This document shows, piece by piece, positions 32,756 to 43,838 of a stretch of 64,000 nt of DNA. A model generated the notes under the pieces. That model was not told where the DNA came from. It made no database searches and saw only the letters and a program-made list of their open reading frames with translations. The stretch's first letter is position 1. Each line of letters opens with the position of its first letter. The DNA comes from Luidia sarsii (taxonomy: Eukaryota > Echinodermata > Asteroidea > Paxillosida > Luidiidae): contig OX465109.1 in the NCBI GenBank assembly GCA_949987565.1, positions 13,967,400 to 14,031,399 of the forward strand, written 5' to 3'. Both the position numbers and the translations under genes were made by a program.

Positions 32756-34113
32756 CTAGTTTAACGGACTGGCTGGTAGTTGACCAGGTGCTGCCTGGGG
32801 CCTCTGAGGTTGGCGACGGAGATACTGCCTGGCAATGTGGCCACGCTCTCCGCAGACAAAGCAGCGGCCTTCCCGTCGTAGCTGGTCACGAGGACTTTCT
32901 TGTGATGGTACCTGGGGCTGGTTTGGCCGCGGGACTTGACCAAGGTGGCCCTCGATGTGCTGTACTCGTCGACCCAAGTACTGCTGGCCCTGCAGAACGT
33001 CGTTGAGGGCTGCCAGCTGTTGGTGCACCAGTGAGGTCAGCTCTGACAACTTGTCGGCAGTGGTTTGCCTTGGCTGGTTGGCCTGGTGGTTGTAGGGGGT
33101 GCAGCATGGTCTGCGGGGTGCCCAGCATGCTCCATGCTCGTTGCCTGCTGTTGCATGAGGACACGCTGGCGTCGCCTGTCGTTCATCAGTCGGTCCTCCT
33201 CGCAGATGACTCGTAGCTCTTGACGCATCATCTTGAAGGACATGGTGCGGGGCCGCATGGGTGCCAGCCTCTGTCTCACCTCTCTGTCGTGAAGGCCGGT
33301 CATGAACTGCGAGGTCAGGAGCAGATCCCTGTCTTCCCCAAGGAAGACTTGTCTCCCCTGCCGCTGTTGCATGTCTTCCACATGACGCAGAAGAGCCTCA
33401 AGAGCAATGGCGTAATCTGTGGGGGTCTCATCTGGTCGCTGTCTCCGGGCAAAGAACGTGGCAATTGGTGTCGTTGTGGCAACACCTTCCCCAAACTCCT
33501 CTATGAGTTCGGCAATGGCTCTCTTGGCAGTTGCTCCTCCGCGTCGTTCCAGATTAAGTACCGCGTCGCGGGCCTTCCCTCTGGTATGGCGCACCATCTC
33601 GTGAAACTGTACATGGTCTGGTTGAGGGCCCTTCGCCTCGAGAAGGTATGTCATGTCTCGTGCCCAATCTTCAACCTTCAGTCCATGTTTCTCACTCGCC
33701 GTCCCAGCGAAGGTCGGTACATCCTTTAGCTGATGTGCCGTGTAGGTGAACGGGGCGTGGCTGTTCAGATTCGGCGGAGGAGGGTCCAGACCTGCCAACT
33801 GCAATGGGCTGATGGTGACGTGACGATCCACGGGGTTGTGTGGGGCTGACTGGTGGGATGAACTGCCTGGCAAGGGTGTGTGATGAGCTGCTGACTGGAC
33901 ACCATCTGTCAGCTGCGGCGGACAGAGTAGGGTGGGCTGTGGCGTCAACGGGCTGAGTAGTTGCGGGCTGCCACCAACACCAAAGACTGGAGGGTGAAAC
34001 TCTGGGGGAAGCGTCGCCGTCGAGGGATGAGGTCCCATCAGAGGGCTTGCATAGGTTGGAGTCCTCACTAGCATGGGTGTGAGGACTGGTGGGCCACCCG
34101 GAGTAGCCATCAT
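32756..34113 (-). pseudogene. Gypsy gag, frameshifted, with altered zinc knuckle
   Basis: The first frame (34113-33037) has a Pro-rich N-terminus followed by a retrotransposon-gag-like capsid region (TAHQLKDVPTFAGTASEKHG, FMTGLHDREVRQRLAPMRP). A frame change near 33050-33100 leads into the nucleocapsid frame (33049-32756). The knuckle there reads CFVCGERGHIARQY: the final Cys of the CCHC set is Tyr. Gag packages the element RNA in this family. Confidence 0.85.
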
Positions 34114-34228
34114 GCACGTCCAGAGTTCTAACCCTAAGTACCGTGTTGGTTACACAAAAAAATGGGGCTGGCGGAGGGATACTTCCTTAGTAAGTCAGAA
34201 AGCGAAGTTCGAATCGAAAATAAAATCC

Positions 34229-34246
34229 TCCCGGGTTTCGGCACCA
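34229..34246 (-). promoter_or_regulatory. putative tRNA primer-binding site of Gypsy element
   Basis: Six bases inside the 5' LTR the minus strand reads TGGTGCCGAAACCCGGGA. It begins with TGG, as expected for pairing to the CCA end of a tRNA. The primer tRNA was not identified. Confidence 0.65.
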
Positions 34247-34252
34247 AAAATA

Positions 34253-34997
34253 TGTAGCGGAGGGAAATGAACTACGGAAAAAAATGTCCACTGGTTCTTT
34301 TAGGATTAATTCGCTGACTGCTTAGAAAGGATAAAAGAAGGGGGGAAAACAGCAAAGACAAAAAAAAACACCCCACTATACCGAGAAAATTTGCAGCAAT
34401 TAAACAAAATAATTTATTACGAGAAATGAGGGAAGTTGAGCCAAAGTTTCTTCAAATTTAATTTCTCCAGCAGTATGAGGTATAATATGAAGCAGAGGGG
34501 TTTAAAGGACAAAACAAAATAAAAAATGTAAACTAGAAAGGGGGTAACCGACAAAATTTAAACTAAAGAAAAAAAATAAAACCAACACGGCACAAAGGGC
34601 AAAACTCTATCGGTACAATCTAACTATTCCGAGTAGCCACGGTAGGCGGGCGTTATACAGCAATCAGAGGGTTGTGGGAGATAGGGTGGTTGTGGTCATC
34701 ACCCTCTGCTGCTGGCCTACCATCTGAAGTCCAGTGTACAGGGTTGGTATTAACCTAGACTAGGGGGAGGGGGGTCTTGAATAGGTGCTCAATTACCATG
34801 GGGCAGTGGTCTAAGTCCAGGTGGTCCTTGTCTTAGCTGAAACAGGGGGTGGGGACTATACACAATGGCTGCACTGTGACTTACAAGAAAACAAGATATA
34901 GGGCCTGTGTGGTAACATAATGTACTAAGTAAAAAAATAATAATAATAATAATAACTGTAGAATTTCCTTTCCACACACAAAAAAATCCCTCCTACA
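34253..34997 (-). repeat. Gypsy 5' LTR (745 bp)
   Basis: Partner of 27367-28131. It has a TAA-repeat expansion near 34937 not found in the other LTR. It should contain promoter and polyadenylation signals; none was assigned with confidence. Confidence 0.95.
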
Positions 34998-34999
34998 CT

Positions 35000-35770
35000 A
35001 TACGACGCGGCCATTTTTGATTCAGGGAGAATCACAGATTTCAATAATGGTACTGGTATTACTCACGTTTGGGGGAAAAGGAGAAATTTCCCCTCATTTG
35101 ATCGAGAACATTCTCTCCCGTGCGACGAGCCAAAAGGCGGCCATCTTGGATTTCAAAATGAAACGGTATTACCGCGCACGTATACACGTAAACCGATGAC
35201 GTCAAGGTGCTCCCGGACCTGTCAAAACGTCACTGATATGATGGAAAATTTCTCCTTTTCCCCCAAACGTGAGTAATACAAAATGACCATTATTGAAATC
35301 TGTGATTCTCACTGAATTCAAAAATGGCCGTGTAGGACGGTGATACGGGTGTTTTCGGCGGTAAATCTGGGGGTTTCGGTGGGGTGGTTTTTCGGTCGAA
35401 ATGTTTTGACGGTTTGTACGCACCAGCTAGTCCAAGTAACTTGGACCCTTACAATCGCCATTTTTTTTTTATTATGAGGGGTCGGGCGATAGTAGGGTCC
35501 AAGGAATCCTGCTGGGAAACCCGGTAAGTAACTATGTGTTCGACTCCCTGACTACCCCCGACCAAAACCCCTAGATTTTACCCCGAAAACACCCGTGAAA
35601 CCGTCCCACGCACCCATATTTTGATTAAGTGAGAATCACCGATTTCAATACTGGTCATTACTTTGTTTACTCACGTTTGGGGAAAAAGGAGAAATTTTCG
35701 TGTGATTCTCACTTAATCCAAAGATGGGTGCGTGGGACGGTTTCACGGGTGTTTTCGGGGTAAAATTACC
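35000..35770. repeat. foldback repeats with long inverted arms
   Basis: The stretch 35010-35110 (GGCCATTTTTGATTCAG...ACTCACGTTTGGGGGAAAAG) is mirrored by 35230-35335. A second pair is 35560-35695 versus 35700-35762, sharing GGTTTCACGGGTGTTTTCGG in complement. Both belong to the family at 18440-18835. Non-coding. Confidence 0.75.
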
Positions 35771-36177
35771 CTCAAATTGAAGCCTGTATATTACTCTTAA
35801 TTCTTTCCATACCACTTTCAAAATTAATGACTAAGGAATAATATCAAATAACGCAAAAACAACATTCTATATATTTCTATTCTATATATTCTATATATTA
35901 TTATATATTTCTAAGTTATATGGAACTATAACTTAGAAACGATGAAAGTACATTCAAACCGGTACCGATCGAAAGCTAATTGCATCGTGCAGCCGAGGTT
36001 GAAAAATGTAGCGGATTTTATTATGACCGTTTTCCCTTCGCGACGTTAGAGAGCTTGTCAAGTCTAGGTCTGGTTTCCATCTCTAGGTGCTATAGTGACA
36101 CTAACGGATCAGTGGGGCCGAAACCAGACTACGCAGCATTGCAAAAAGACATAACACGTCCGGCCTTGCACACACTG

Positions 36178-36345
36178 TGTACGTACGTACATGTACTTGT
36201 ACATGTACGTGTGTGCGAATGTACAGTGTATGTACAGGTACACTGTACATGTACATGTACGTGTGCATGTATATGTACGTACATGTACACTGTACATGTA
36301 CAGTATAATGTACGTACATGTACACGTACGTACGTGTACATGTAT
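36178..36345. repeat. 168-bp TACATG/ACGTAC array
   Basis: A dense run of GTACATGTAC and GTACGTAC words, the longest such array in the window. It generates spurious open frames on both strands (Met-Tyr-Val-His-rich). It abuts E1 copy b. Confidence 0.9.
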
Positions 36346-37360
36346 CCTCCAGTTACTGGTTTTCGACGATATAAGGACTTTTCTTCAAGCTGACCAATGT
36401 GGACGAAAGTATCACACTAAAAGAGCTCCCAGTCACTTTGTCCACACCACAGACTATTAGAATAATCATAGAGAAGGTTGATCAAGCCTGTCACTTCCGT
36501 AGGATTACCCGGTTTCTTGACGTCCGCGGCGCACCGCGCAGTAAGCATCGTCACCTATTTTCGATGGTGGTGTTTAGTAAGGTGTCCCAGTACAGCCAAA
36601 CGCAAAATAAATTCTTTAAAAAACTTAAAATTCTGTGTGGCACTGTAAAATTCTTCCCTGTATGTTTTGTTTGTGTTCATCTTTGTGGGGTTTTTTCGAC
36701 ACTGCTTCTAACACTTTCCTCAAATCATTCATAATTTATGCTTAAAACGTATTGGTCTGGTTGTGTCTTCTTTTGTGACGTTTAAAAAAACTCCACAATC
36801 CTCTTTCTAACTGCTTCTTCAGTTACATGTATGACCTTTCCCAATGTCACTCCAGAGACACATTTCCTCCTTCTTGGTACTTTCTCTAGCTGCCCTTTTA
36901 TTTTTTTCCATTTTTTTATAAAAGCCTATTGGGTCATGTTACTTTTTGTCTTTAAATAATATATATATTTGTTTAATTATATAAGCGAGACGCCCTATAT
37001 GAGCCTCCATAGTTTTTACCCAGAACAGACTGCCTCAAGTTGCGTGATATTTTTTTTTCTATGGATGTTGGGGTTTGTGAAGGTACACTCAGATTTTTTT
37101 TAGGACCAACAATAAAGAAAACTGGAGCTTCGAAGCCACTGCCAATTTTGTACCTAGGAAAATAGACCCCAAAGAGCAACTGTTTGAATCACACGAGTTT
37201 GGCCTACTGGAAAAGCCTTAACTTTCCACATTTTCGGTGACGGACAAGAGCAGGAAACCAACTGTAAGATATGAAGTCTGAGATCGTTATACGGAGTTGT
37301 TTTCATCGTGCGATGTGAGTTAGAAGGCTAAGCGTCGAAAACGGGGGTTCCCACGATACA
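36345..37360 (+). repeat. E1 repeat copy b (internally deleted)
   Basis: It starts CCTCCAGTTACTGGTTTTCG and ends TTCCCACGATAC like the full copy at 51012-52442, but lacks about 400 bp in the middle. Shared landmarks include GGGTGTCC..., CTGCTTCTTCAGTT, AGCGAGACGCCCTATA and TTTTTTTAGGACCAACAATA. Confidence 0.75.
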
Positions 37361-37506
37361 TGTACAATGTGCAGCGGCCGCATGCTGGCTGCATACACGT
37401 ACATGTTTATGTACTGTACGTATACGCTGCGCTACTCAAGCCACTCTGCATGATCATCTAATAATTAAACGAGAATTAAATGAAATTTAAAGCGAAGTTT
37501 AATTGT

Positions 37507-37670
37507 GATTCTACGAGTAGAAGCACAATGTGAGGAGTCAGTATGGACGCACATCTGTTGCGGCCGAAATACCACAAATACTTTACAGACACAAAAGTCT
37601 GAATAGAAATGCAAATGAGTGAAGGTACGGTCTATAAAAGCCAGAGGCTTGGACGAGAAAACCCCAGTGT
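37507..37670. repeat. DIRS-2 left inverted terminal repeat
   Basis: Pairs with 43258-43424. It contains CTATAAAAGCC, a TATA-like word, as does its partner. Its outer edge (37450-37540) is itself mirrored at 37738-37820, making a local foldback. Confidence 0.85.
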
Positions 37671-38168
37671 TCAAAGAAAGCTGTTCACCCAACTCTCCAA
37701 TAGGGGAGGGCTGTAACCACAAAACAGGGTGGGAAACTGACTCCTCACATTGTGCTTCTACTCGTAGAATCACAATTAAACTTCGCTTTTAAATTTCATT
37801 TAAATCTCGTTTAGTTATTAGATTCTACTTCGCAGAAACACAATTCTTCAGAGTCAGTATGGACCTTCAAAGCCCAAATTGGGTGAGCTAACGAAAGAGC
37901 AGGGGTAAAGAAGCACCATCAGAGCTGACAGTGACACACGCATGCAAACAACAACAGGAGGCAGTGCATTATCTCTGTACCATGTAACTTATAATTTGTT
38001 TCAAAGACAACAAAATTATAATATCAATTTCTGTTTCCTCACTCCAAAAGTAAAACAAACGATACAGTTATGTTGAGTCAACCTCCGTTTCAGGTAAAGC
38101 TCGTAAGTTAAGCAGCACCATCGAGTAATGCTAACGCAAACGAGTCATGGGCCTTGTCTATTGGCCTA

Positions 38169-39080
38169 TCATAAAAGGCAGCAAAATTTCGTGACAATTA
38201 AAGCCCATCCCGCAGTTGCTAGGATATCGTCGATGGAGGCTCCGTTACGTAAAGCCGCGCTCGATGATGCAGCCCTGGTGCTATGTCCTTTAAACATAGT
38301 CGTGTCTATGCCAGCCTGCGATAGCACAGTCTTAAGCCATCTGCTAATCGTCTGGGACGTTGCATTGTGATGTATATCTTGATGTTCGTTGAACGTACTC
38401 GTGAAGAGTCTGGAGAACGCAGAGGCGGTCGTCCTTGGGATATGCGCCCAGACGTATAACTGGTGGCGGCTTCCCAGGCCGGCTCGTCTTCGTTAGCTTC
38501 TTGATGTAGAAGACGGCCGTCGACTGGCTATAATTACCGCCTCATCAGGCTGCATGAAAGAAATGGTCTGCGCTCGTTGGCCAGTAGTCAGTGCGACGAT
38601 CGAGTGCTACTAGCTTAAACGTTAGATTCTCCATTGAGACTTCCTGTGGTGGGTGGATTGTCCGAAGGAAGCGAAGGACTACGCTAACGTCCCACGTACG
38701 CTGGTACCGGGGTAACGAAGGCCTGACGTTGAAAACTCCTTTCAAGAAATGCACGATGAGGGGATGACGACCAATAGCATGTCCGTGTACGGGCGGCAAA
38801 AAGAAGATAAAGTGCTCCTGCTTGTATTCATGGTTGCGTATGATGCGCCCGCCTTGAACTCGTTAGTTAGAAAACTAATGACCAAATTTACATCATTCGA
38901 TGAAAGCGGATGACTTTTCCGCGCAGAACAAAACAAAAGCCACTTCCTGATGGCAGACCCTTAGCAGCGTCGGGTAGATTCTCTCCATGACTGGATGATA
39001 ATGGGGATAGCCTCCTCTGGTACGCCTTGCGCCTAATTGAGACTTTCCCCGAAATGTGGCAGGCCACTATAGCCGTAGCC
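38169..39080 (-). pseudogene. DIRS-2 tyrosine recombinase, catalytic Tyr position reads Cys
   Basis: Core-binding part: SHPLSSNDVNLVISFLTNEF, YATMNTSRSTLSSF. Then HPLIVHFLKGVFNVRPSLPR and YQRTWDVSVVLRFL. The catalytic H-x-x-R box reads FKGHSTRAASSSA after TISRWLKTVLSQAGIDT. The final segment is DDILATAGWALIVTKFCCLL, ending at TGA (38169-38171). Family members have Phe-Tyr where this copy has Cys-Cys, so the nucleophile is missing. Several frame changes split the N-terminal half. Confidence 0.82.
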
Positions 39081-39540
39081 TCGTCTGAAGTGGGTGACAT
39101 CTGTTGGAAAATGGGACATAAAGTAGATCTCTGTCATTGGGTAAAGCAACGGGGTTGTCTACCAGCATATCCAATAGTTTTGGAAACCAGGGCTGGGTAT
39201 CCCACAGGGGAGCAATAATCTAAGCTTCCGCCTGATCCAAACATATCTTATGCAGCACTCGACTGAGGAGACAAAAGGGCGGGAACATATGTAACCTTTG
39301 TACTCGCCCCAGTCATGTAAACGGATCGGGACCCCATAATATAAAACAATCGACCTGCTTATTTAGGCGAACAAATCTATGTCCGGAACAAAAAACATGT
39401 GTGTCAGTCTTCTGAAAACCTGTCCGCTGTCAAGTTTTGCGTGCCAGGTATGTGAACAGAAGTGAGCCAGACTTGTCTGTTCATGCACCAAAGCCAGATA
39501 CTCCTGGCAATGGAATGCAACGACTCTGAATGACAAGTGC
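39081..39540 (-). pseudogene. DIRS-2 RT/RNase H C-terminal tail
   Basis: In shifted frames it contains FFVPDIDLFA, WGPDPFTWLGRVQ, FPPFCLLSRVLHKI and IAPLWDTQPWFPKLL, the tail that follows RNase H in DIRS ORFs (compare APFWPRQSWFP in DIRS-1). No RT catalytic motif remains upstream; it stops at the MITE insertion. Confidence 0.75.
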
Positions 39541-39542
39541 CA

Positions 39543-39750
39543 AATGTGACCCCGCACAACGACATGAGGAATATCCCACCAAAACACTTTTCGAGTAAAC
39601 AACGCCTGAAGTTGAAGTATCTTCACAATTCGATTACAAATCAATTTTCTTTTCTTTTTCTTTTCGGAAATTTTAACTATTAGAGGATATTATATTTTGA
39701 TATCATTCGAAAGCTAATGGCATACTCTTTCACATCATTAGAAAACCTCA
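39543..39750 (-). mobile_element. partial MITE (same family as 43839-44310)
   Basis: It begins TGTGACCCCGCACAACGACA, corresponding to the complement of the right end of the 472-bp MITE, and includes ATCATTCGAAAGCTAATGGC found in that copy. It is cut off at about 39755. Confidence 0.75.
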
Positions 39751-39754
39751 GAAA

Positions 39755-39837
39755 ACGGTCTCTCCAGCAGACCCACTTTCTGGATGTAACCGTCCGGAAA
39801 GACCTCGACACAGTTACTACTGACTTGTATTCTGACC
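39755..39837 (+). pseudogene. PLE RT fragment (~28 codons)
   Basis: It encodes RSLQQTHFLDVTVRKDLDTV and TTDLYSDP, matching the RT thumb phrase HFLDVTV...LYSKPT of PLEs and the nucleotide text near 58700-58750 in complement. The fragment is sandwiched between two DNA elements. Confidence 0.75.
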
Positions 39838-41932
39838 CTTTTCCCACTACAAACTGCTTAACCCCGAGATTTGCCTTAAGCATTCTGTACCCCGGGGTTC
39901 GTTAACCCTGAGTTCTGTTCACATTTGTCGCGTTAACCCGGAGTTTCGCGAAACCCGAGGCGAGCTTGCCCCGGGTTAACGATGTGCGATTTCCCACTTC
40001 ACCCCAACCCCGGTGTCCGTCACTGCCCGGACCGGAAATCCCACAGCGCGCTAGCTGGTCCCACAATGCCTCGTACCGCCTTGTCGCCCAGCAACCACCC
40101 GTCGGCGCGCGCTGCCTGACTGGATACATGTGGGCTGTACTCGATTAACGTACATGTACATGTACATTGTACATGGACATGTACTTTCGTTTGGGCATAA
40201 TCCGCACTCTCGTGTACATGTACACTGCATTGAAAATGGCGTCAGATATAAATATAATATAGATATAAAATTTCGGCAAATCCAGGGCATCAAGGCAATT
40301 TACCGACTTTTTTTATTAGTACCGATGCAAACACGCTGTAAGCACTTTAAAAAAAACTTTCAAAATAGGCGCTGAAGGCACCGAATCGTTGTTTTAGGTC
40401 TCCTACTAATATATCATCGTTTCTGTGGGACCACAATGCCTGAAAAAGATCACTTTCCAAAATAAAAATGACGTCTAAAATAGGTTTCAGTCAGCCACCA
40501 ACACGTATTCTCACGGAACATGAACAGTACCATTCAGGTATGGCCGGGGTGCTACTGCTATAGTAAGCGGGACGACAAAAATATCTGACAATAGATCCTC
40601 ACAAAAAAATCAAAATAAAAGGGATTCTAAATAGCCTACATGTTTTGTAAAGATGGATTTTTAAGCAGCTAGGTCCAACCTAAACGAGCATATTATCGGA
40701 GCTTATTATTGTATAAAGTCGCACCCCTCTCATTCCTAATAGAATAGTCCATGCTGTCAAGGTATCGCGATGTGGGTTCGGTGTTCCAAAACCTTCTCAT
40801 CAGTTCTCGTCCAAAAAATTGAGAATAACTACGTTCGTAGGCCTACCTGAAAAAAAAGAATAAAGTTTGCGACATTTTTGTGCTGTATCGTGAAGTAGTA
40901 GCTCGTTTTGCTGTTTAGCTTTCTCTTTTCGGGGCATGGTTACGACTTTGAAAAGGCACCCGCGAACACGCAAACCTTTGACAGCTCTACGATTCTACTA
41001 CTTTCGCACGCAACCCGACCACGTGCTGCATGCTGCGCAATCTATCCATCGTGCAACGCAAATCGCTCCCAACTACCGTTGGTACCCGTTGCTTGGTACA
41101 GCCAGCGATGTCCAAGATTCACTGGTACCCGCAGATTAAAAGTTCGTTGACATGAAACTGTCAGGATCGAACGCACTGTCCATGTAAGTATCTGACATGG
41201 CCATGTAAGTACTGTACATGTACATGTACATGTACAGTACATTGATCGTGTATGTGTACGTGTACATGTACAGTAGATGCACATGTACTGTACATGTACA
41301 CCCATCCACAGTCCATACAGTACTGTTGTGCACAGAATGCGCAATGTTTAGCTGACAGTGCGCACGGTACAGTGAAGCTTCCATGTGTGCTGTACACACA
41401 CTGCACCGCAGTCGGAATATTATTTCATGCGCGCTGCAGTGTGCTAAAAGGGCACGGCAATTTGTTGCCGTGAAAATCCTCCAAATTTAAGGGCACCGCG
41501 GCAATTGGTGAGGGCACGACGGCAACTGCCGTCGTTGCCGTCGTGAATTTACTGCCCTGTTGTAAATGCCAGATGTGCGTCGCATGCGGATTTTCCCGCC
41601 ACGTATCCCACCTCTGACCGTCCCATTACGTAACGCATCCGGTGTCTTAACCCTGAGAATGTCCACTGGACTCGTACCCGTACCCCGGCGCGGTTTCCCA
41701 CTACAACGCCAACCCCGGGGTTCGGCCGTTACCCCCGAGATTTCCATCCTTAACCCTGGTCGCGAGCAGGGTTAACGAACCCCGGGGTAACGGCCGATTT
41801 TTCGGTCTCAACCCGGGGCGGGAAAAGTGTAGTGGGAAACGTCCTGGCAACCATTTCCAACCCGGGGTATCTCGGGGGTAAGGCTTGCCGTTACCCCCGA
41901 GATAACCCGGAGATTTCGTAGTGGGAAAGGGG
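39837..41932. mobile_element. 2.1-kb non-autonomous TIR element (CCCTTTTCCCACTAC ends)
   Basis: The left end CCCTTTTCCCACTAC and right end GTAGTGGGAAAGGGG are inverted repeats. Subterminal AACCCCGGGGTT/TTACCCCCGAG words occur in both orientations near both ends, and an internal pseudo-end (TTTCCCACTAC...GTAGTGGGAAA) lies at 41691-41840. It contains TACATG arrays (40150-40180, 41205-41310) and a GGCAAC-rich hairpin cluster (41449-41562). No transposase frame. Confidence 0.75.
41449..41562. repeat. GGCAA palindrome cluster
   Basis: It starts AGGGCACGGCAA and ends TTTACTGCCCT. Inside, GACGGCAACTGCCGTC is a perfect palindrome and CACGGCAA/TTGCCGTG and CACGACGGCAA/TTGCCGTCGTG pair. Probably a small MITE nested in the 2.1-kb element. 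Confidence 0.55.
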
Positions 41933-41939
41933 TATGATA

Positions 41940-43228
41940 TTTAAAGTGGTAATGTGCCACCGTGTCCAGCACCCAATTATCTGATGTAATGCGCTTCCAT
42001 GAAGAAATAAACTGAGCCAAACGACCACCAGTAAATGGTGACGCTGTGCGAGGACAATGACTCACCATCTGGTGCTTTAGTCCTGCTTTTTCTGCAGTTA
42101 GTTGCGGGGGCGTTGGGCCACGCTCTCTCTCCTCCGGTACCTCTGCCGTGGTCTGTAGGGACGGCGCGGGTAAAAATCCTGATCTCGCCGGTAGGGAGTG
42201 GGGCGAGAAAAATATGCTGGCGATCGGACCGAAGGTCCGGACATGCCGAAGGTGCGACGACCAGAACGTGGTGATCTTCCAGCACTCAGACCTAGCCGGT
42301 GAGTTTCGCGTAACTCTTTGCACCTCTGGGCCAAATTGTCTCCGAACAGGAGGGTGGCGGAAGAATCGACAGCTTCCGAGGAGCACAGTGATCTGAAAGT
42401 AGCACTGAGCTGATGCCTCATCAGGCTCTTTGCGCTTAATGTTAAGTTCGGAATTAGCGTCTCCGATGAGCGAGACCGCATCCAGTAAGCGCTTCACGGC
42501 AACCTGACGCGGTTGTCGATGTGCGCGGGAGGGTTCAATAGCCCCTCAACCGCCAAGGCGATGGGCACGATGGCCCTCAGCAAAATGTGCTGAATATTCT
42601 GAAGGTTGTTATCCGCAATCTTCGTTGTCTTGCTGAGAGCTGCCCATACTTCAGGGTTGACCCTTGTGCGCAACAGCGTGTCACAGTTTTTAGGTCTATA
42701 TAGGGTAGGTTTCCAATTTGTCCTTCAAGGCCTTTTCGCTGGTCTTCTGCCGAGCGAGTTTGTTGATAATACTTGCCAACTTGTCAGTCAAGGGTTCACC
42801 AATAGTCTCTTCAGACTGAGTAATCGCATCAGCATATAATGCCCCCAAAAGGCATGATCGGGATTGATAAGATCTCAGCCGAATCGTCGACGTCCCCACA
42901 AGTGCCAGGGGAATTAGGTGCCTGTGTCTGGAGAGGAGGGTGCTCGCTTCGTTGTGTAACTAGCGTCGTTACCATCGATTGAAGGCTAGCCACCATCTCC
43001 TGACGGGACATAGCGGGGGCAGCTGTGAAGTCGGTTGTTGGCTGGTGTGATGTCATCTCTGTCCCCGGGACCCTGCCGGATAATACTGCCGCCGCCGTAG
43101 GTGTGAAAGTCGCTGGGGCGGATTTCTTCCTCTTCTTGGGAGGGTCCGGTGCCTGCTGGAACTCATCATCTTCCATCTCCAGAAGCTTTTCCAGGCTGAG
43201 CTCGTTTAGGTCCGCGTTGGAGAGCATG
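41940..43228 (-). pseudogene. DIRS-2 gag-like ORF, frameshifted
   Basis: It starts MLSNADLNELSLEKLLEMED and has a basic PKKRKKSAP motif and TSHQPTTDF. Frame changes at about 42840 and 42500 follow, through EEPTDKLAS-like text (TIGEPLTDKLASIINKLARQ), VKRLLDAVSLIGDAN and DEASAQCYF to the gag-RT linker phrase GGRLAQFISSWKRITSDNWV. That linker is shared in kind with DIRS-1 (GGRLQSSARFWRDIT). The frame is cut at about 41940 by the nested TIR element. Confidence 0.78.
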
Positions 43229-43257
43229 GTTGTGGTGGTATTCCGGCTACACAAATG

Positions 43258-43424
43258 TACACTAGGGTTTTCTCGTCCAAGCCTCTGGCTTTTATAGACC
43301 GTACCTTCACTCATTTGCATTTCTATTCAGACTTTTCTGTCTGTAAAGTATTTGTGGTATTTCGGCCGCAACAGATGTGCGTCCATACTGACTCTGAACA
43401 ATTGTGTTTCTGCGAGGTAGAATC
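43258..43424. repeat. DIRS-2 right inverted terminal repeat
   Basis: Complement of 37507-37670 with a few substitutions. Lies immediately upstream (minus strand) of the gag-like ORF, so it likely carried the promoter. Confidence 0.85.
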
Positions 43425-43615
43425 AGCGCTCAGCAGCTACAAGTTATTAATTTTTTACTACCGCAAAAAAACACATGAATTTGGGTAATGCGGTTCTTAA
43501 TTTATCTTTATAATTGTGTGGTTTTGATGTTCTTTTGTTTTTCATTGAAAAAACTCAAATCCCAGTAGGGGGGGGGAGTGGGGGCGACGATATCTTTCAT
43601 GGGGGGGGCGTACGC

Positions 43616-43765
43616 CTGCTTCCAGTTCACGACCGCGGTAACCACCACTGAACTATTTTTAGTTCAGTGGTGACCACGAGTTACCAGACGATTGGAACGC
43701 CTCTTCACGACAAGTGAACTCGTAAACACGGTAATCACGACACGATTGGAACGTAGCATGGTACC
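43616..43765. repeat. hairpin-rich short element
   Basis: CACCACTGAACTA, a T-rich loop, then AGTTCAGTGGTG forms a strong hairpin. TTCACGA/GATTGGAACG words recur around it. It follows a G-rich run (43565-43612). Boundaries uncertain. Confidence 0.45.
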
Positions 43766-43838
43766 ATCGTGGTCTTTTACGATAGCGCCCTCATGAGGCA
43801 GACGTCAAAACCACGTTTATCGGCCGAAAAACTATATT

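Larger units (their letters stand above)
27367..34997 (-). mobile_element. Ty3/Gypsy LTR retrotransposon, degenerate
   Basis: Two near-identical LTRs flank a gag-pol internal region on the minus strand in the order gag, protease, RT, RNase H, integrase (Ty3/Gypsy order). LTRs start TGTAG and end CTACA. Flanks are CTAC (left) and CTAT (right), so the target duplication is imperfect or absent. The coding frame has at least two nonsense codons and about five frameshifts, so this copy is defective. LTR similarity suggests a fairly recent insertion. Confidence 0.93.
37507..43424 (-). mobile_element. DIRS-type element 2 with inverted ends, RT lost, nested insertions
   Basis: The left end (37507-37670) and right end (43258-43424) are inverted repeats of about 165 bp, including CAGTATGGACGCACATCTGT and TATAAAAGCCAGAGGCTTGG in opposite orientations. 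In minus-strand order: gag-like ORF (43228-~41940), a block of unrelated insertions (41932-39543), the tail of RNase H (39540-~39100), then a tyrosine recombinase (~39080-38169). The RT and most of RNase H are absent. Near 37738-37865 a further inverted/direct copy of the end sequence resembles the internal complementary region of DIRS elements. Confidence 0.85.

Noticed and set aside
36101..36460. Met/Tyr/Val/His/Cys-rich small open frames
   Set aside because: Translations of the TACATG array on both strands.
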